Assembly (NCBI RefSeq): GCF_014529535.1
Contig: NW_023503493.1
Span: 20,306,001-20,370,000 of the forward strand
DNA length: 64,000 nucleotides
Source: Bradysia coprophila
Taxonomy: Eukaryota; Arthropoda; Insecta; Diptera; Sciaridae
Reading direction: 5' to 3'
Shown: piece after piece, positions 26,311-36,707 of the stretch
Layout: the number at the start of each line of letters is the position of its first letter
How positions within the stretch are numbered: the first letter of the stretch is position 1
Translations under genes and position numbers: made by a program
Notes under the pieces: generated by a model
Told to the model about the DNA's origin: nothing
Seen by the model: the letters and a program-made list of their open reading frames with translations, nothing else
Database searches by the model: none

Positions 26311-27059
26311 AAAACACAATTTTAGATCATTTATCAGAGTTTTAATGTCCATCGACGCACCCAGTGCATTAAGTGATTTCCAGTGTTTGATAACTTGGCG
26401 CAAAATATCATAAGTGGAAACAACTTAATTGACTGGGAACATCGATGACTGTTAAAATTCGAAAATGTCTCAAAATGTTCCGAACCAAAAAAAGCCCACT
26501 GTAATTGTACGGTATGTAGACTTGGGATAAATTGTCACTTGTAGAGCTTGCTTAACTCTATGTATTACCCAAAACTTCCAAAACAATTGATATCCCACAA
26601 AAACCTCAAAGAGGAAAAGGTGACGCTAGTGTAGTAAAAATTAAACTTCCAAAACGTTTGATATCGGTTTTGGTGACGCATTCTGCGCCTCAACGTAACC
26701 AATTTTTACCAAGAAAATTTTAATAAGAAAATATGTCAACGAGAAGTTTACCGATGAGATTTTACAACGAAAGCTTTACAAAAACAAGGCATCAGAACAG
26801 TCGGAGCGTTTGCTGCGACTTAGCCCCGTACGACCCGTAATCCTATTTCGTTCGTAACCATAATACGTCCGTAGCCGTAATACGCCCGGAACCCTAATAC
26901 GTCTACAACCCTCTAATGCGTCTGTTACCAAAATGCAAGTCAAGTTGGGCATGGTCAAATTTACTGAAAGTGTTCATTTTTAAAATTGCGCATAGCGCAA
27001 TTACGAAAGCCCGTACGAAGTACCTCTCAAATAAAACCAACAATTTACGATATTATTTT

Positions 27060-27745
27060 CTATTGGGTATTCAATTATCTCTCAAATGAAACCAAAACTA
27101 GCAAAATCGGATGAGATTTACTCGATTTAAGTGCAAAAAACACTTAGGGCCCAATAGCGGCCTTAGTCCAAGGGCCCAAATTTGAAACTTTTTTCGCCAC
27201 GTTCTTTTCGGTATTCAATTACCTTCCATAAAAAACTAAATCTAGTAAAATCGGATAAGATTTACTCGATTTATGTGCAAAAAACACTTAGGGCAGAGTA
27301 GCGGCCTTAGTCCAAGGGTCCAAATTTGAAACTTTTTCCGCCACGTTCTTTTCGGTATTCAATTAGATTCCATAAAAAACTAAATCTAGCAAAATCGGAT
27401 GAGATTTACTCGATTTATGTGCAAAAAACACTTAGGGCCGAGTAGCGGCCTTAGTCCAAAGGCCCAAATTTGAAACTTTTTTTGCCATCATTCAATTCGG
27501 CATTCAATTATCTCTCAAATGAAACAAAATCTAGCAAAATCGGATGAGATTTACTCGATTTATGTGCAAAAAACACTTAGGGCCGAGTAGCGGCCTTAGT
27601 CCAAGGGCCCAAATTTGAAACTTTTTTCGCCACGTTCTTTTCGGTATTCAATTACCTTCCATAAAAAACTAAATCTGGCAAAATCGGATGAGATTTACTC
27701 GATTTATGTGGAAAAAACTCTTAGGGCCGAGTAACGACCTTTGAG
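27060..27745 (+). repeat. 144-bp tandem array
   Basis: The phrase CGATTTATGTGCAAAAAAC (with small variants) starts at 27123, 27267, 27411, 27556 and 27700, spacing 144-145 bp. Each unit also has AAAATCGGATGAGATTTACT and CACTTAGGGC..GTAGCGGCCTTAG. It is internal to the nested element. Confidence 0.92.
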
Positions 27746-28022
27746 CCCTACCAACAAGCTCGCGTTGCATCCTACACAAAAACAATGTTCAGCAACTTTG
27801 TTCTACTCGTCAATACCTTTCATTTGATATATCACAAGCATCTATTGCGTGCGTATTTCGGTAGATATCGTCGAAAGACTGAAAAACACCTATAGGGCCC
27901 TAGCTCTGGAAGGGCCGACCCTACCATGCCCATTTTCGAACTTGACCTTACTTTTGTCGATACCAATCGGGGAAAAAAAGAATTTTGAAAAAAGGTTGTG
28001 ATTTGCTCAAGCTAGAGGGGTC

Positions 28023-28060
28023 ACGGACGGACGGACGGACGGACGGACGGACGGACGGAC
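28023..28060 (+). repeat. (CGGA)n microsatellite
   Basis: About nine uninterrupted CGGA (= GTCC on the other strand) units near the right end of the nested element. The sister copy has ACGGACGG followed by ACAG units at 57680-57709. Confidence 0.95.
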
Positions 28061-28611
28061 ATTTTTTTTATTGCGGATTCGTAGTCTATGAACATAACCA
28101 AATGCTTTGCCCTTACTGTCTGCTTCCAATTCGACGTGTTACAAACGGCATATTAATCTTATAAGCCCCCAGTACTTCGTACGGGGCTAAAAATGCGTCA
28201 CAAAGTGTCAGATGATTATTGTCGTATGAGGGGTTTCCTCAGCGTCTGCCACTTGTGACGCATTTTTTTTTTGTAAAGCTTTCGTTGTAAAATCTCATCG
28301 GTAAACTTCTCGTTGACATATTTTCTTGTTAAAATTTTCTTGGTAAAAATTGATTACGTTGAGGCGCAGAATGCGTCACCAAAACCAATATCAAACGTTT
28401 TGGAAGTTTAATTTTTACTACACTAGCGTCACCTTTTCCTCTTTGAGGTTTTTGTGGGATACTTTATACGTGAAATAATTTGATATCTCGTATCAAGATG
28501 AGTAAAAGTATCCGAGGGCTTCAGGCTTCACTGGCCTTCACTGGTATAGTAATGTACTATTGCTCCACGGATTAAAAACTTTACATGAAGTTTTTTTTTT
28601 AAATAAAATAC

Positions 28612-28744
28612 CTTACTTGGCAATGGGGTAAATGATGGAAATGGTATTTCTTGTGTGTTTACCGACCTCGGATATGCCTCGATCGTCAAATTTCACACAA
28701 TAAGTACCATTTCTATTATTTGCCCCATCGTTAAGTTAAGTAAC
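28612..28744. mobile_element. Imperfect hairpin repeat, about 130 bp
   Basis: The left arm (TACTTGGCAATGGGGTAAAT..GAAATGGTATTTCTTGTGTG) and the right arm (CACACAATAAGTACCATTTC..TTTGCCCCATCGTTAAG) are imperfect complements. It looks like an older MITE. Confidence 0.6.
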
Positions 28745-29064
28745 GCACTATTAATCGGTTGATTTCAAATCTTGGACTTTAATGTTTTAACATACATTAT
28801 AAAGAACCATATTACCCAGAGCTTGTCATTATTTTTGTCGTCGTTATATTATCGATAACACATGAATAGCCGTATGTGACAGGTAATTGCATTCATTTTC
28901 CAATTTTCATCTGTTTTAGATTTAGGTTAACGATTCCGATTGATTTGATACGTAAGCGAAAGCAACGCGAAACACATTTTTCGTTTCTACGATCCTTTAA
29001 GCCAATTTTGTACATCAGTTCCGATTTCAACCAATTTTATTTCAAAATAGTTAACAACGATTTT

Positions 29065-29167
29065 TGTATGCTTGTTAAGAGGACCGAAAGTAAAGCTGTC
29101 AATTCGCTATCGCTTTCGCCCCTTAAATTGACATTTGCTTACTTTCGGTCCTCTTAGCAAGCATACA
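29065..29167. mobile_element. 103-bp hairpin MITE upstream of ALKBH2
   Basis: The arms TGTATGCTTGTTAAGAGGAC..GAAAGTAAAGCTGTCAATT and AATTGAC..CTTACTTTCGGTCC..GCAAGCATACA pair with few mismatches. It lies about 360 bp before the ALKBH2 start. A weaker inverted pair follows at about 29249-29315. Confidence 0.75.
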
Positions 29168-29529
29168 ATAGTTATTTGTGTATCTGTTTTGGACGATTGT
29201 TTTTAGGCAATTTCGCTTGTTGTGTTCGCTACATGCGAAAGTGCCCTTTCATGTAAGGGGTCGAAAACCTGAGAAAAATATCGAAACTCTCTCATTTTCG
29301 GCCCCGACACATGAAAAACTTAATACGTAACTCTTTCGGCCTCCTCAATCGATACGTAAATAACTATTATCAACGCACATCATGTGCTAGTACATATTTT
29401 ATGATGACGTTTCATCCTTCAAAAAGAGCCAAAGAAAACGAGAAACTTCCACTTTCAAGAACTCTGAGCAAGTGAAGTCAAATGTGAAACTAATTGACGA
29501 TATTTAGAGATTTAGTGAATAAAGCTATT

Positions 29530-30376
29530 ATGATGAGTGTAATCGAACAATTGAATGAAATAGGCAATAAGCCGATTGAAACAAAAAATCTTAAAAATTA
29601 CCGAAGAATTGTAGCCGAACATCTAGATGTCGAAACAGCGATCTTGTTCGATAAGAGATTATCCTATGAGATTTACAAGGGATTAGATGATGCGGTGGAG
29701 TACTATGAAGAGAACAGTTTAAAAGTAAAAGTATTCGGGAAATGGCATCCTGTTCCTCGTAAAATGGCAAGTCTGATTCCTTTTGTTTTGTGATATTTTT
29801 TCTTGATCCTCGCATATATTTTCCAATCTGACCTGTATTATTCAATTTCGATCTCATTTATTCTTTTCAGGCAGCTTATTGTGACGAGGGTATTACTTAC
29901 ACCTTCTCAGGCCTAACGATGCCAACGCGAAACTGGTTTCCACTTCTTTCCCAGCTTCGAGACATTGTCACCAAGTTAACAGGATTCGACTATAACTTTG
30001 TCTTAGTTAACAGGTTGGACGAAAATATTGTTATCACTCAGCAATTTCGCTTCTTGAAATTTCTTCTCAATTGATAAACAGATATGAAAATGGTAATCAG
30101 CATATTGGAGAGCACCGCGACGGTGAGAAAGAAATCGATCCATCCAGCCCAATTGTATCGTTATCTTTCGGTCAACATCGTGACTTTGTCTTTCGACATA
30201 GCAATTCAAAAGCGAGACCCGATTTGACACCGATAAAAATGGAATTACCTAATGGAAGCATTTTGGTGATGAATCCGCCGACTAATCAATTTTGGTTGCA
30301 CTCACTTCCGATTCGAAAGAAGGCACTCCATCCGAGGATAAATCTAACATTTAGGAAGATTTTCAGATCTGAATGA
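29530..30376 (+). CDS. ALKBH2: ALKBH2-type DNA oxidative demethylase
   Basis: Fe(II)/2-oxoglutarate dioxygenase that directly reverses 1-methyladenine and 3-methylcytosine in duplex DNA. Three coding exons, 29530-29766, 29871-30013 and 30082-30376, give 224 aa (human 261). Iron ligands are H138 and D140 (IGEHRD) and H200 (WLHSLP). The 2-oxoglutarate arginines are R212 and R218 (PRINLTFRK), with the same spacing as in human ALKBH2. V68-F69-G70 before KWHPVPRK matches the ALKBH2 base-flipping finger, arguing for ALKBH2 rather than ALKBH3. TYTFSGLT, RDFVFRH and GSILVMN are also family phrases. Intron 1 uses a GC donor (ATG|GCAAGT), the only join that keeps the conserved frame. The start is the first of two adjacent ATGs. 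The N-terminus is short, and I see no clear PCNA-binding motif in it. Confidence 0.93.
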
Positions 30377-30438
30377 TTCCACAGAGAAATTGAACTTAAA
30401 AAGGATTTCACTCTATGCTGGCTTTGTGTGATAAATGA

Positions 30439-30444
30439 AATAAA
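30439..30444 (+). terminator. Polyadenylation signal of ALKBH2
   Basis: AATAAA about 63 bp after the ALKBH2 stop codon. Confidence 0.65.
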
Positions 30445-32644
30445 ATTTCCAGATATTTAATGGTTTTCATTGTTACTCAGTACACATTACAGGAAATGGC
30501 AATCAACTTTTAAAAGGGCCCTCTCAATAGAACAAACTGACAAATTAAAATGAAAAATATTTGAATGTGTGTGTGACGTGTGACAGCTCCGTGTACAGAC
30601 AGTACACGGGACTCTTCATGTCAAAAGTAAAGGGACTCATAATGTCAAAAGCAAAGCAAAGTTGACGTTTTCGTGTTAGTGGTGCATGTGATATAATTTT
30701 TCAATGAATTTCGGTCATAATTCCTCTAGGTAGTCTATCTCTATGCTTTCAACATAAGTTTGCTTCAGCTGAATCTATTACTTCTTTTGCTCAAGTATTT
30801 TCAACAGATGACTGAAAAATCTTTCACTTCATTTGTTGATCAGAATAACATTTTGGTCGCTGCGGCCTATACCAGATGACGACCAATTCAAGCTGTTTTA
30901 AGATAAAATTGACATTCATTCAAAAACATAAAATATACAAAATTAGCCGCTGTTTTTGTTGTGTTATGACAGTGGCGAAGAGGGCAACTGTACGAATGGA
31001 AACGTGTGTGTGTGTTGCTATGTTGTATAAATGTGTCATTCATCATCGTGATCATGATACCTCATGTACTGTGATGCGCGTTCAACTGTATGTCTAGAAT
31101 CTAGTACTCACATTCGAATTACAATCATGTGTGTGAACGAAGACAAATTTACACCTTATTACACCCAAAATTAAACAACGATTTAAAAGGTATTCGTTTT
31201 CTAACTGTTCAATTCAATTAATTAAGTTTGAAAATCATTAAGTTTTCGTGAAAATTGTCCGTGGAATTGTGTTCAACTGTTAAAAGTTTTTTGTGTTTTC
31301 TTTGGATTTTCTCAGTGCTATCGTTTAAATCGATAAAATGGTTTGAGCAATGCAGTAAAACGTTTATGTCGACGTTTATGCTCTGTTTTAATACATTGCA
31401 GAAGTGAATAGTCAATAGATGTTATATTTACAGCTGTTACTAACCCTTGACCCTGTTAAGAAATTACTTTCGCTGTCGCATGTAATGCAATAACAAAATA
31501 TTTCAAATAACAAAATATCTATCTTCATTCCGATCCAACACCACCATACATCATTGTGTTGTTGTTGTTGCATTGTTTCGCAAGAAGGTAATTTATAAGA
31601 ACTTATACTTACAGTTTAATATCTAGAGCAGGTCTTAACTCTCAAAATAAACTTAATCAAGGTCATCGATGTAATCTATTTCATGATTTGCAATTCAATC
31701 AGTGCAAGGTGAACGCAAAATGCATTTTTTGTTGGTTTATCAATGGGAGTTAGTGTTCGAAATTAGTGGAAATTAGCAGTTTAGTTCAGTGAACATAATA
31801 CGTGTGCTTGTTCTCCGTTACAGAATCCACTCGATTATTACGAAAAATCTGTGCTTAGCTAGTGACGATAGTAACTCGTTGACTTGAGTTCCGATTTTTC
31901 TCACAGTCTTGTTATTTATATATTTAGTTGTCGTTAGCACTTTGTCTGTCAGTGAAGTTCAGATGAATCATATTTAGTTCGAGGATTTTTGCTGTTCAAT
32001 TTTTAATCACCTGTTAGAATAAATAGGTGACCCATAAATTTCGGAAGTAAATTAATTCAAAATTATTTGACCTTTGAACTGTACGTAGTTTCAGCAGTTT
32101 CAATAGAATCCATTGTTTAGTCAAACCAAAACAAATATATTTTTAGAATTTATCTGCGCTTTAGAAGAAGATAAAGTGAAGTAATTTTCCATTTGATTCT
32201 TTACTGTTTATGGTGATAGAACTTATACTAACTGTGTTTCGCTTGTTTTGGCTTGACTATGCAAGTTTTAAATTATTTCTTTCGGATTGAATTAATACTA
32301 TATAAGTGATGAGGTCTTCGGCTGAGAGTATCGCCATTAAAAATAAGTTTCGCGGATAGACTAAAGCCGTAGTCTCATAACGTAGTATAACTTTCTAGTT
32401 CAAAGTGTTTCCCTAGTCATTTTTATTTTACTATTTCGTCTCCCTAAATTATTTTTAATTGACAATCAATATGCACCGGTACTGTCCAACAACAAAAAAT
32501 TTGGACCTAATATTCAAGACAGTCACATTGACACAGCAACCGTTCGTATCGTTTTGATTTTTATCTCTTTATTTTCGTTGTAAAAAAAAATTGTTTCAAA
32601 TTTCATTGAGCAAACAAAAACACACTTTTGACGATTACTTTAGA
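30445..32644 (+). other. Upstream region of the 5'-nucleotidase gene, no coding exon seen
   Basis: AT-rich DNA without recognisable repeats or exons. It presumably carries the promoter and perhaps untranslated exons of the nucleotidase gene. The open frame at 30876-31097 looks random. Confidence 0.4.
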
Positions 32645-35402
32645 ATGGCTGGATTTGCGTCTCAATCGGCTTTGCGGTCAAAGTGGGGAGATTTAGTAGA
32701 GAGTGGTACATCAAATTTACCCGAACCAACCGAAGTGACGAAAGGACTGAAGAGTGTCGTCGGATGGTTGAAACAGGTTCATGAATTATGATAATTTATT
32801 GATGTTGTTGTTTCTGCTCAGTATGCTCGACACATGCTTTTCACATTTCACAGAGCTCTTTTTAATGTTTGTTAAAACCAATGAAGTAACAGATTTGGTA
32901 TCAAACACTAGACACTTGAAACAAAAAAGAAGTAGCAGATTCAATGAATGTACTGTCATACTATCGCCGTGTTGAAATGTTAATTAGGAACTATATAGAA
33001 AAACTCGACTCCTTCACCACTGATTTTACTTGTTATTGACTTAGTTGCACATTTATACTCTAACAACAGTCACTCAATGGGCAGCATGTATTTTATTCTT
33101 TAGAGAATCTTTTCTAATAAAAAAAACGATTTTTTAGGCGTCAATCGAGGTAAAGGAAGCTGGAAAAAGAGCTATTCAAGTTACACCGAATGTCTTGTCT
33201 TCATCTGTTTTAGGTACTTATATCCGTAACTTATTGTCTTTCGATATTAATACTTTACCGACATTTCATTACAACACTTCAGGTCGTGATAGCAGAAAAA
33301 TGTCCTCCACCACAAACAACGCTCTCTACATTTTACATTACAATGATATTTATAACATCGATGCAAACTCTACGGCTGAACCAATCGGCGGTGCTTCAAG
33401 ATTTTCCACTGCAATGAAGTCATTCAGTCACTTAAATCCGCTGATATTGTTTAGTGGCGACGCATTTTCACCTAGCATGTGTAAGTTATTGTTGACTTAG
33501 TATCGCCCTTCGTTCAGTCTTAAATATAATTCTTGCAGTGAGTACGTTTACGAAAGGTGAGCAAATGGTACCTGTTCTAAATGATGTTGGGACGATGTGT
33601 GCAGTATTCGGAAACCACGATTTTGGTATGTAGAACGGTTTTAATCTACATCATTAGATAAGACATCCACTTATTTCATGAAAAGATCAAGCATCTAAAA
33701 TTATGTTGACCCTTTAGATCACGGTTTGGAGGTACTGGCTAAACATACTGAAAAAACCAACTTTCCATGGCTGATGTCTAACGTCATCGGTAAATTTTCT
33801 CCGTAATAATCTTGAACCTTGAACGTTTCTTAAATCAATCAATAACGTCGAATAGATAACGAAACGGGGAGACCACTTGGTGGCGGTAAGATAACACACT
33901 TCCTATTACACGATAATATTCGCATCGGTCTAATTGGGCTCGTGGAGAAGGAATGGTTGGACACTCTACCCACGATTGATTCCAAAGAAGTGACCTACAT
34001 TGACTTCGTCCAGGCGGGAAATGATTTGGCTGATGAACTGAGAAACGAGGTAGATTTACAGTACTGTTCGCATGGAAGTTTCCGTTTGAAGAAATATTTT
34101 TCACATTTCAGGGTTGTGAAATAATAATTGCGTTGACTCACATGCGGACACCGAATGATCTAGAGCTTGCGAAAAATTGTTCTAAAATCGATCTGATATT
34201 GGGTGGACACGATCACGTCTTTGAAGTAAATGTGGTCAACGGTATAAGTGTAATAAAATCGGGCACAGACTTTCGCCAGTTCTCCAAAATTGCCATTGGC
34301 AAAGAGCGGAACAGTGACGGTAAATTGGACGTGACTGTGGAACAAATTGACGTTACATCGAAATATGCAGAAGATAAGGCATTGAAAGACGAACTCGTGC
34401 AATATTCCAGTATGATTGAATCGAAAATGGGCGAGGTGTTGGGAAACTTTTGTGTCGAATTAAACGGCCTCTTTTCGGCTATTCGAACTTCCGAAACAAA
34501 TCTGGGAAATTGGGTTTGTGATGTTGTGCTGTCAGCTACTGGCGCAGATGTGGTCATCATAAATTCGGGTACCTTCCGTTCCGATCAAATCCATCCAGCC
34601 GGGCCATTTACTATGAAAGACTTAGTTAGTGTTGTACCTATGAGAGATCCACTGATTGTTTTAGAAGTGTCGGGTAAAGATTTGTTGGACGCATTGGAAA
34701 ATGCCGTTTCCGCATATCCAAAATTGGAAGGCCGCTTCCCTCAGGTGTCTGGCATTTCGTTTGTATTCAATTCCACGAAACCACCAGGAAGTCGCGTTGA
34801 GCCACAATTGGTGCAAGTTGCTGACGAATGGTTGAATCTGGATCAGAAATACTCGTTGTGTATCAAAAGTTATATGTATGGAGGCTGCGATGGTTTCACA
34901 ATGTTCAAAGACAAAAAAGTTTTGGTGAGAAATGACCATAACCTTCGAATCGGTCGTTATAACTTTTTTCCTACTCTTTCAGATGGACGATGACGAATGC
35001 CCAGAACTTGGATTAGCTATTCAGAACCACTTCCATGCCATCAATGTTCGAACGGGCAAAGCTAAACATTCTAAACATCGACAGTCGCTGGTAACTCTGT
35101 CCAGACGGCACAGTATGGTACAGATGCTTGAAGATTTGGATTTGGATGGTCCATCACCAGTTAGACGTCGGATATCCTTGACAAATCAACCGAAATCCAT
35201 TGACATTTCGCACAATAAAAATAAATTGTGTCGTCGGGCTTCGTTGGAGGATTTGGAACAAGTGAGCTGTCAGCTGGCACCGACCATTCAACATCGAATC
35301 ATTGTCGTCGACAGCGAAGAATACATAGAACAGTTGATTCGTAAGCGACAAACAATGGCTAACACAGATGTTATAAAAGAGGATGATGAGAATTACACTT
35401 AA
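32645..35402 (+). CDS. 5'-nucleotidase family protein (metallophosphoesterase + 5'-nucleotidase C domain)
   Basis: Bimetal nucleotidase of the UshA/CD73 superfamily, of the kind lacking a signal peptide. Eight coding exons: 32645-32776, 33138-33213, 33283-33480, 33539-33625, 33718-33789, 33856-34049, 34112-34924 and 34983-35402, all phase-consistent, 663 aa. Metallophosphatase motifs: LHYNDIYNID (about 87-96; Tyr where many relatives have the metal-ligand His of NDxH), FSGDAFSPS, GNHDFDHG, LTHMR and GGHDHV. The C domain has NLGNWVCDVVL, INSGTFRSD and the substrate loop SYMYGGCDGF. The last 139 residues are an added basic tail with three RRxS/RRxxS sites. The first 75 residues (MAGFASQSALRSKWGDL...) precede the catalytic domain and are unusual. 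Translation could instead start at the Met of RKMSSTTNN (residue 76). No membrane anchor was seen, so it is probably cytosolic. Confidence 0.9.
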
Positions 35403-35787
35403 ATTTTAACAGTTCGCTTAATTAAATATTTTAATGGTCTGAATTCAGACATATATTCCATTTGACGTCATCGACGAGTAGTATCTTTTAAAATGTGACC
35501 TTGTTTTCCATTTCCTCGAACACCATTGACAACACTTTTCAATACTTTCTCGAGTTGATTGTGAGATGACCAACTTAGATTTTCTTTGTCCCACGAATAT
35601 TTAACTTCGCAGAATGGTTACGTTTTTCGCACACACTCTCCAACAGATAGCACACCATTTCGATATCTCTCTCACACACACACATCAATTTATCACACAA
35701 CTGTCTGCTGTCTCAAAAAAAAATTCTTTCTCGTAATGAAATTCACTTCTATTCCGACTGGTGCTGGTCAGTGAATTTCGTACAATT

Positions 35788-35952
35788 AAGCTCAAAACAG
35801 ACTAGCAATTCAAATTGCTGTGTTCGACAATTTATGCTGCGTTTTCTATTGTATTCGGATATTCACCACAGACTAAGCATAAGCAACGGAAAACACAATA
35901 CAGCATCAATTGTCCACGTTAGCAATTTGAATTGCTAGTCTGTTTTAAGCTT
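35788..35952. mobile_element. Hairpin MITE, about 165 bp
   Basis: Left AAACAGACTAGCAATTCAAA and right TTTGAATTGCTAGTCTGTTT are perfect complements. Further inward, imperfect pairing continues (GACAATTTATGCTG / CAGCATCAATTGTC). It lies 90 bp before the 3' end of the NPC2-like gene on the opposite strand. Confidence 0.8.
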
Positions 35953-36000
35953 TTTTCGACAAATAAAATACACTTTCACTGATTTGCAGTAAAAACAAGT

Positions 36001-36006
36001 TTTATT
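36001..36006 (-). terminator. Polyadenylation signal of NPC2-like gene
   Basis: TTTATT on the plus strand reads AATAAA on the minus strand, 33 bp after the NPC2-like stop codon. Confidence 0.6.
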
Positions 36007-36038
36007 AAATATTTAAAGAGAACTTAGCGCATTCGTGT

Positions 36039-36707
36039 TCAGTCCACACTCACTCCAAATTGTATGCACATTTGCGTTTGGCCATGACCATCTCTTACTA
36101 CAATTCTTACATTGATACTGTTCACCTGAAAATAAAAGAAACCAAAAAAAGACCGTGAGCTTGAAACAGAAAAACGGAAACAATAAATTTGCTAACCGGT
36201 GGCAAACCAGTTGCTGGTATATCGATATAGATTCTAATTCTGTGGAACTGTCCAGCTACAGTAGGACAAGAGCCGTCAATAATTTCTCCGCATAGATCTC
36301 CCTCAAAAATTCGTATTGCAGGAAACGGGAATCCGGGTACTACAAAAAGCTCGGTCGGTAAAACTGGAGTGGCTACCGCTAAGTCATAAACGAAGAAAAA
36401 GAGAAAATTTTGAATTATGTAACTATCACCGACAGAGTATCACGTCTTACCTTTAACAACATCTATTTCGCCGTAGTACGAACCTCCTCTTACGAACGTG
36501 CACGGTAGCGAATCGCAACCTCGAATCCTAAGAGCCTGAATGTTTGATTGTGATCCTATCAATGAATAAAAGGAAAGGGATGGGCGTACAAGTACAAATT
36601 TCAATAAAAATTAAACGAATTGCAAATTATTTACCACAATTTTGGAAATTGAGATTAGCCGAAGCGCCTACAACTGCAAAGGCGATGATTAAAATTTTTG
36701 TCAACAT
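36039..36707 (-). CDS. NPC2-like secreted lipid-binding protein (ML domain)
   Basis: Secreted MD-2-related lipid-recognition protein; insect NPC2 relatives bind sterols and other lipids in haemolymph, gut or sensory fluid. Four coding exons, 36635-36707, 36451-36555, 36197-36378 and 36039-36125, join in phases 1, 1 and 0 and give 148 aa, the usual family length. A signal peptide (MLTKILIIAFAVVGASA, residues 1-17) is followed by six cysteines at 24, 38, 43, 89, 97 and 140, the classical three-disulphide pattern. GCDSLPC, EGDLCGEIIDGSCP and the closing VRIVVRDGHG..C are typical. Each intron is about 70-80 bp. Insects usually have several paralogues, so assignment to a specific Npc2 gene is not possible from sequence alone. 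Confidence 0.92.

Larger units (their letters stand above)
26821..28189 (+). mobile_element. Nested element with 14-bp inverted ends (mini-me-like)
   Basis: Ends are TAGCCCCGTACGA and TCGTACGGGGCTA. The right end folds as CCCCAGTAC-TTC-GTACGGGG. In order it holds: TACG-rich short repeats (26830-26920), the palindrome TTGCGCATAGCGCAA (about 26986-27000), a 144-bp tandem array (27060-27745), the phrase ATACCTTTCATTTGATA, a poly-A/GAATTTTG run and a (CGGA)n tract at 28023-28060. No protein is encoded. A diverged sister with the same order lies at 56565-57838. A GTCC-type microsatellite near one end recalls the dipteran mini-me/DINE (Helitron-like) elements. That link is inference. Confidence 0.7.
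26591..28461. mobile_element. 1.87-kb element with 194-bp inverted terminal repeats
   Basis: The left arm 26591-26784 and right arm 28268-28461 are inverse copies differing at only about three positions by eye. The outermost bases are TA|TCCCACAAAAACC and GGTTTTTGTGGGA|TA, fitting a TA target duplication. No transposase frame remains. The interior is almost entirely occupied by a different element (26821-28189), so this is a non-autonomous DNA element carrying a nested insertion. The high arm identity suggests it is young. Confidence 0.85.

Noticed and set aside
25471-26403. Minus-strand open frames of 64-150 codons with repeated YSRKYLKNTKFQD-type phrases
   Set aside because: They are translations of the 125-bp tandem satellite; the repeats explain the open frames.
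25580-27745. CRISPR-like array
   Set aside because: The 125- and 144-bp arrays are ordinary tandem satellites without short repeats and unique spacers, and the genome is eukaryotic.
29767-29772. GT donor at 29771 for ALKBH2 intron 1
   Set aside because: It puts exon 2 out of frame and gives an early stop; the GC donor keeps the conserved sequence.
34160-34939. Minus-strand frames opposite the 5'-nucleotidase
   Set aside because: Shadow frames of a strongly conserved coding exon.
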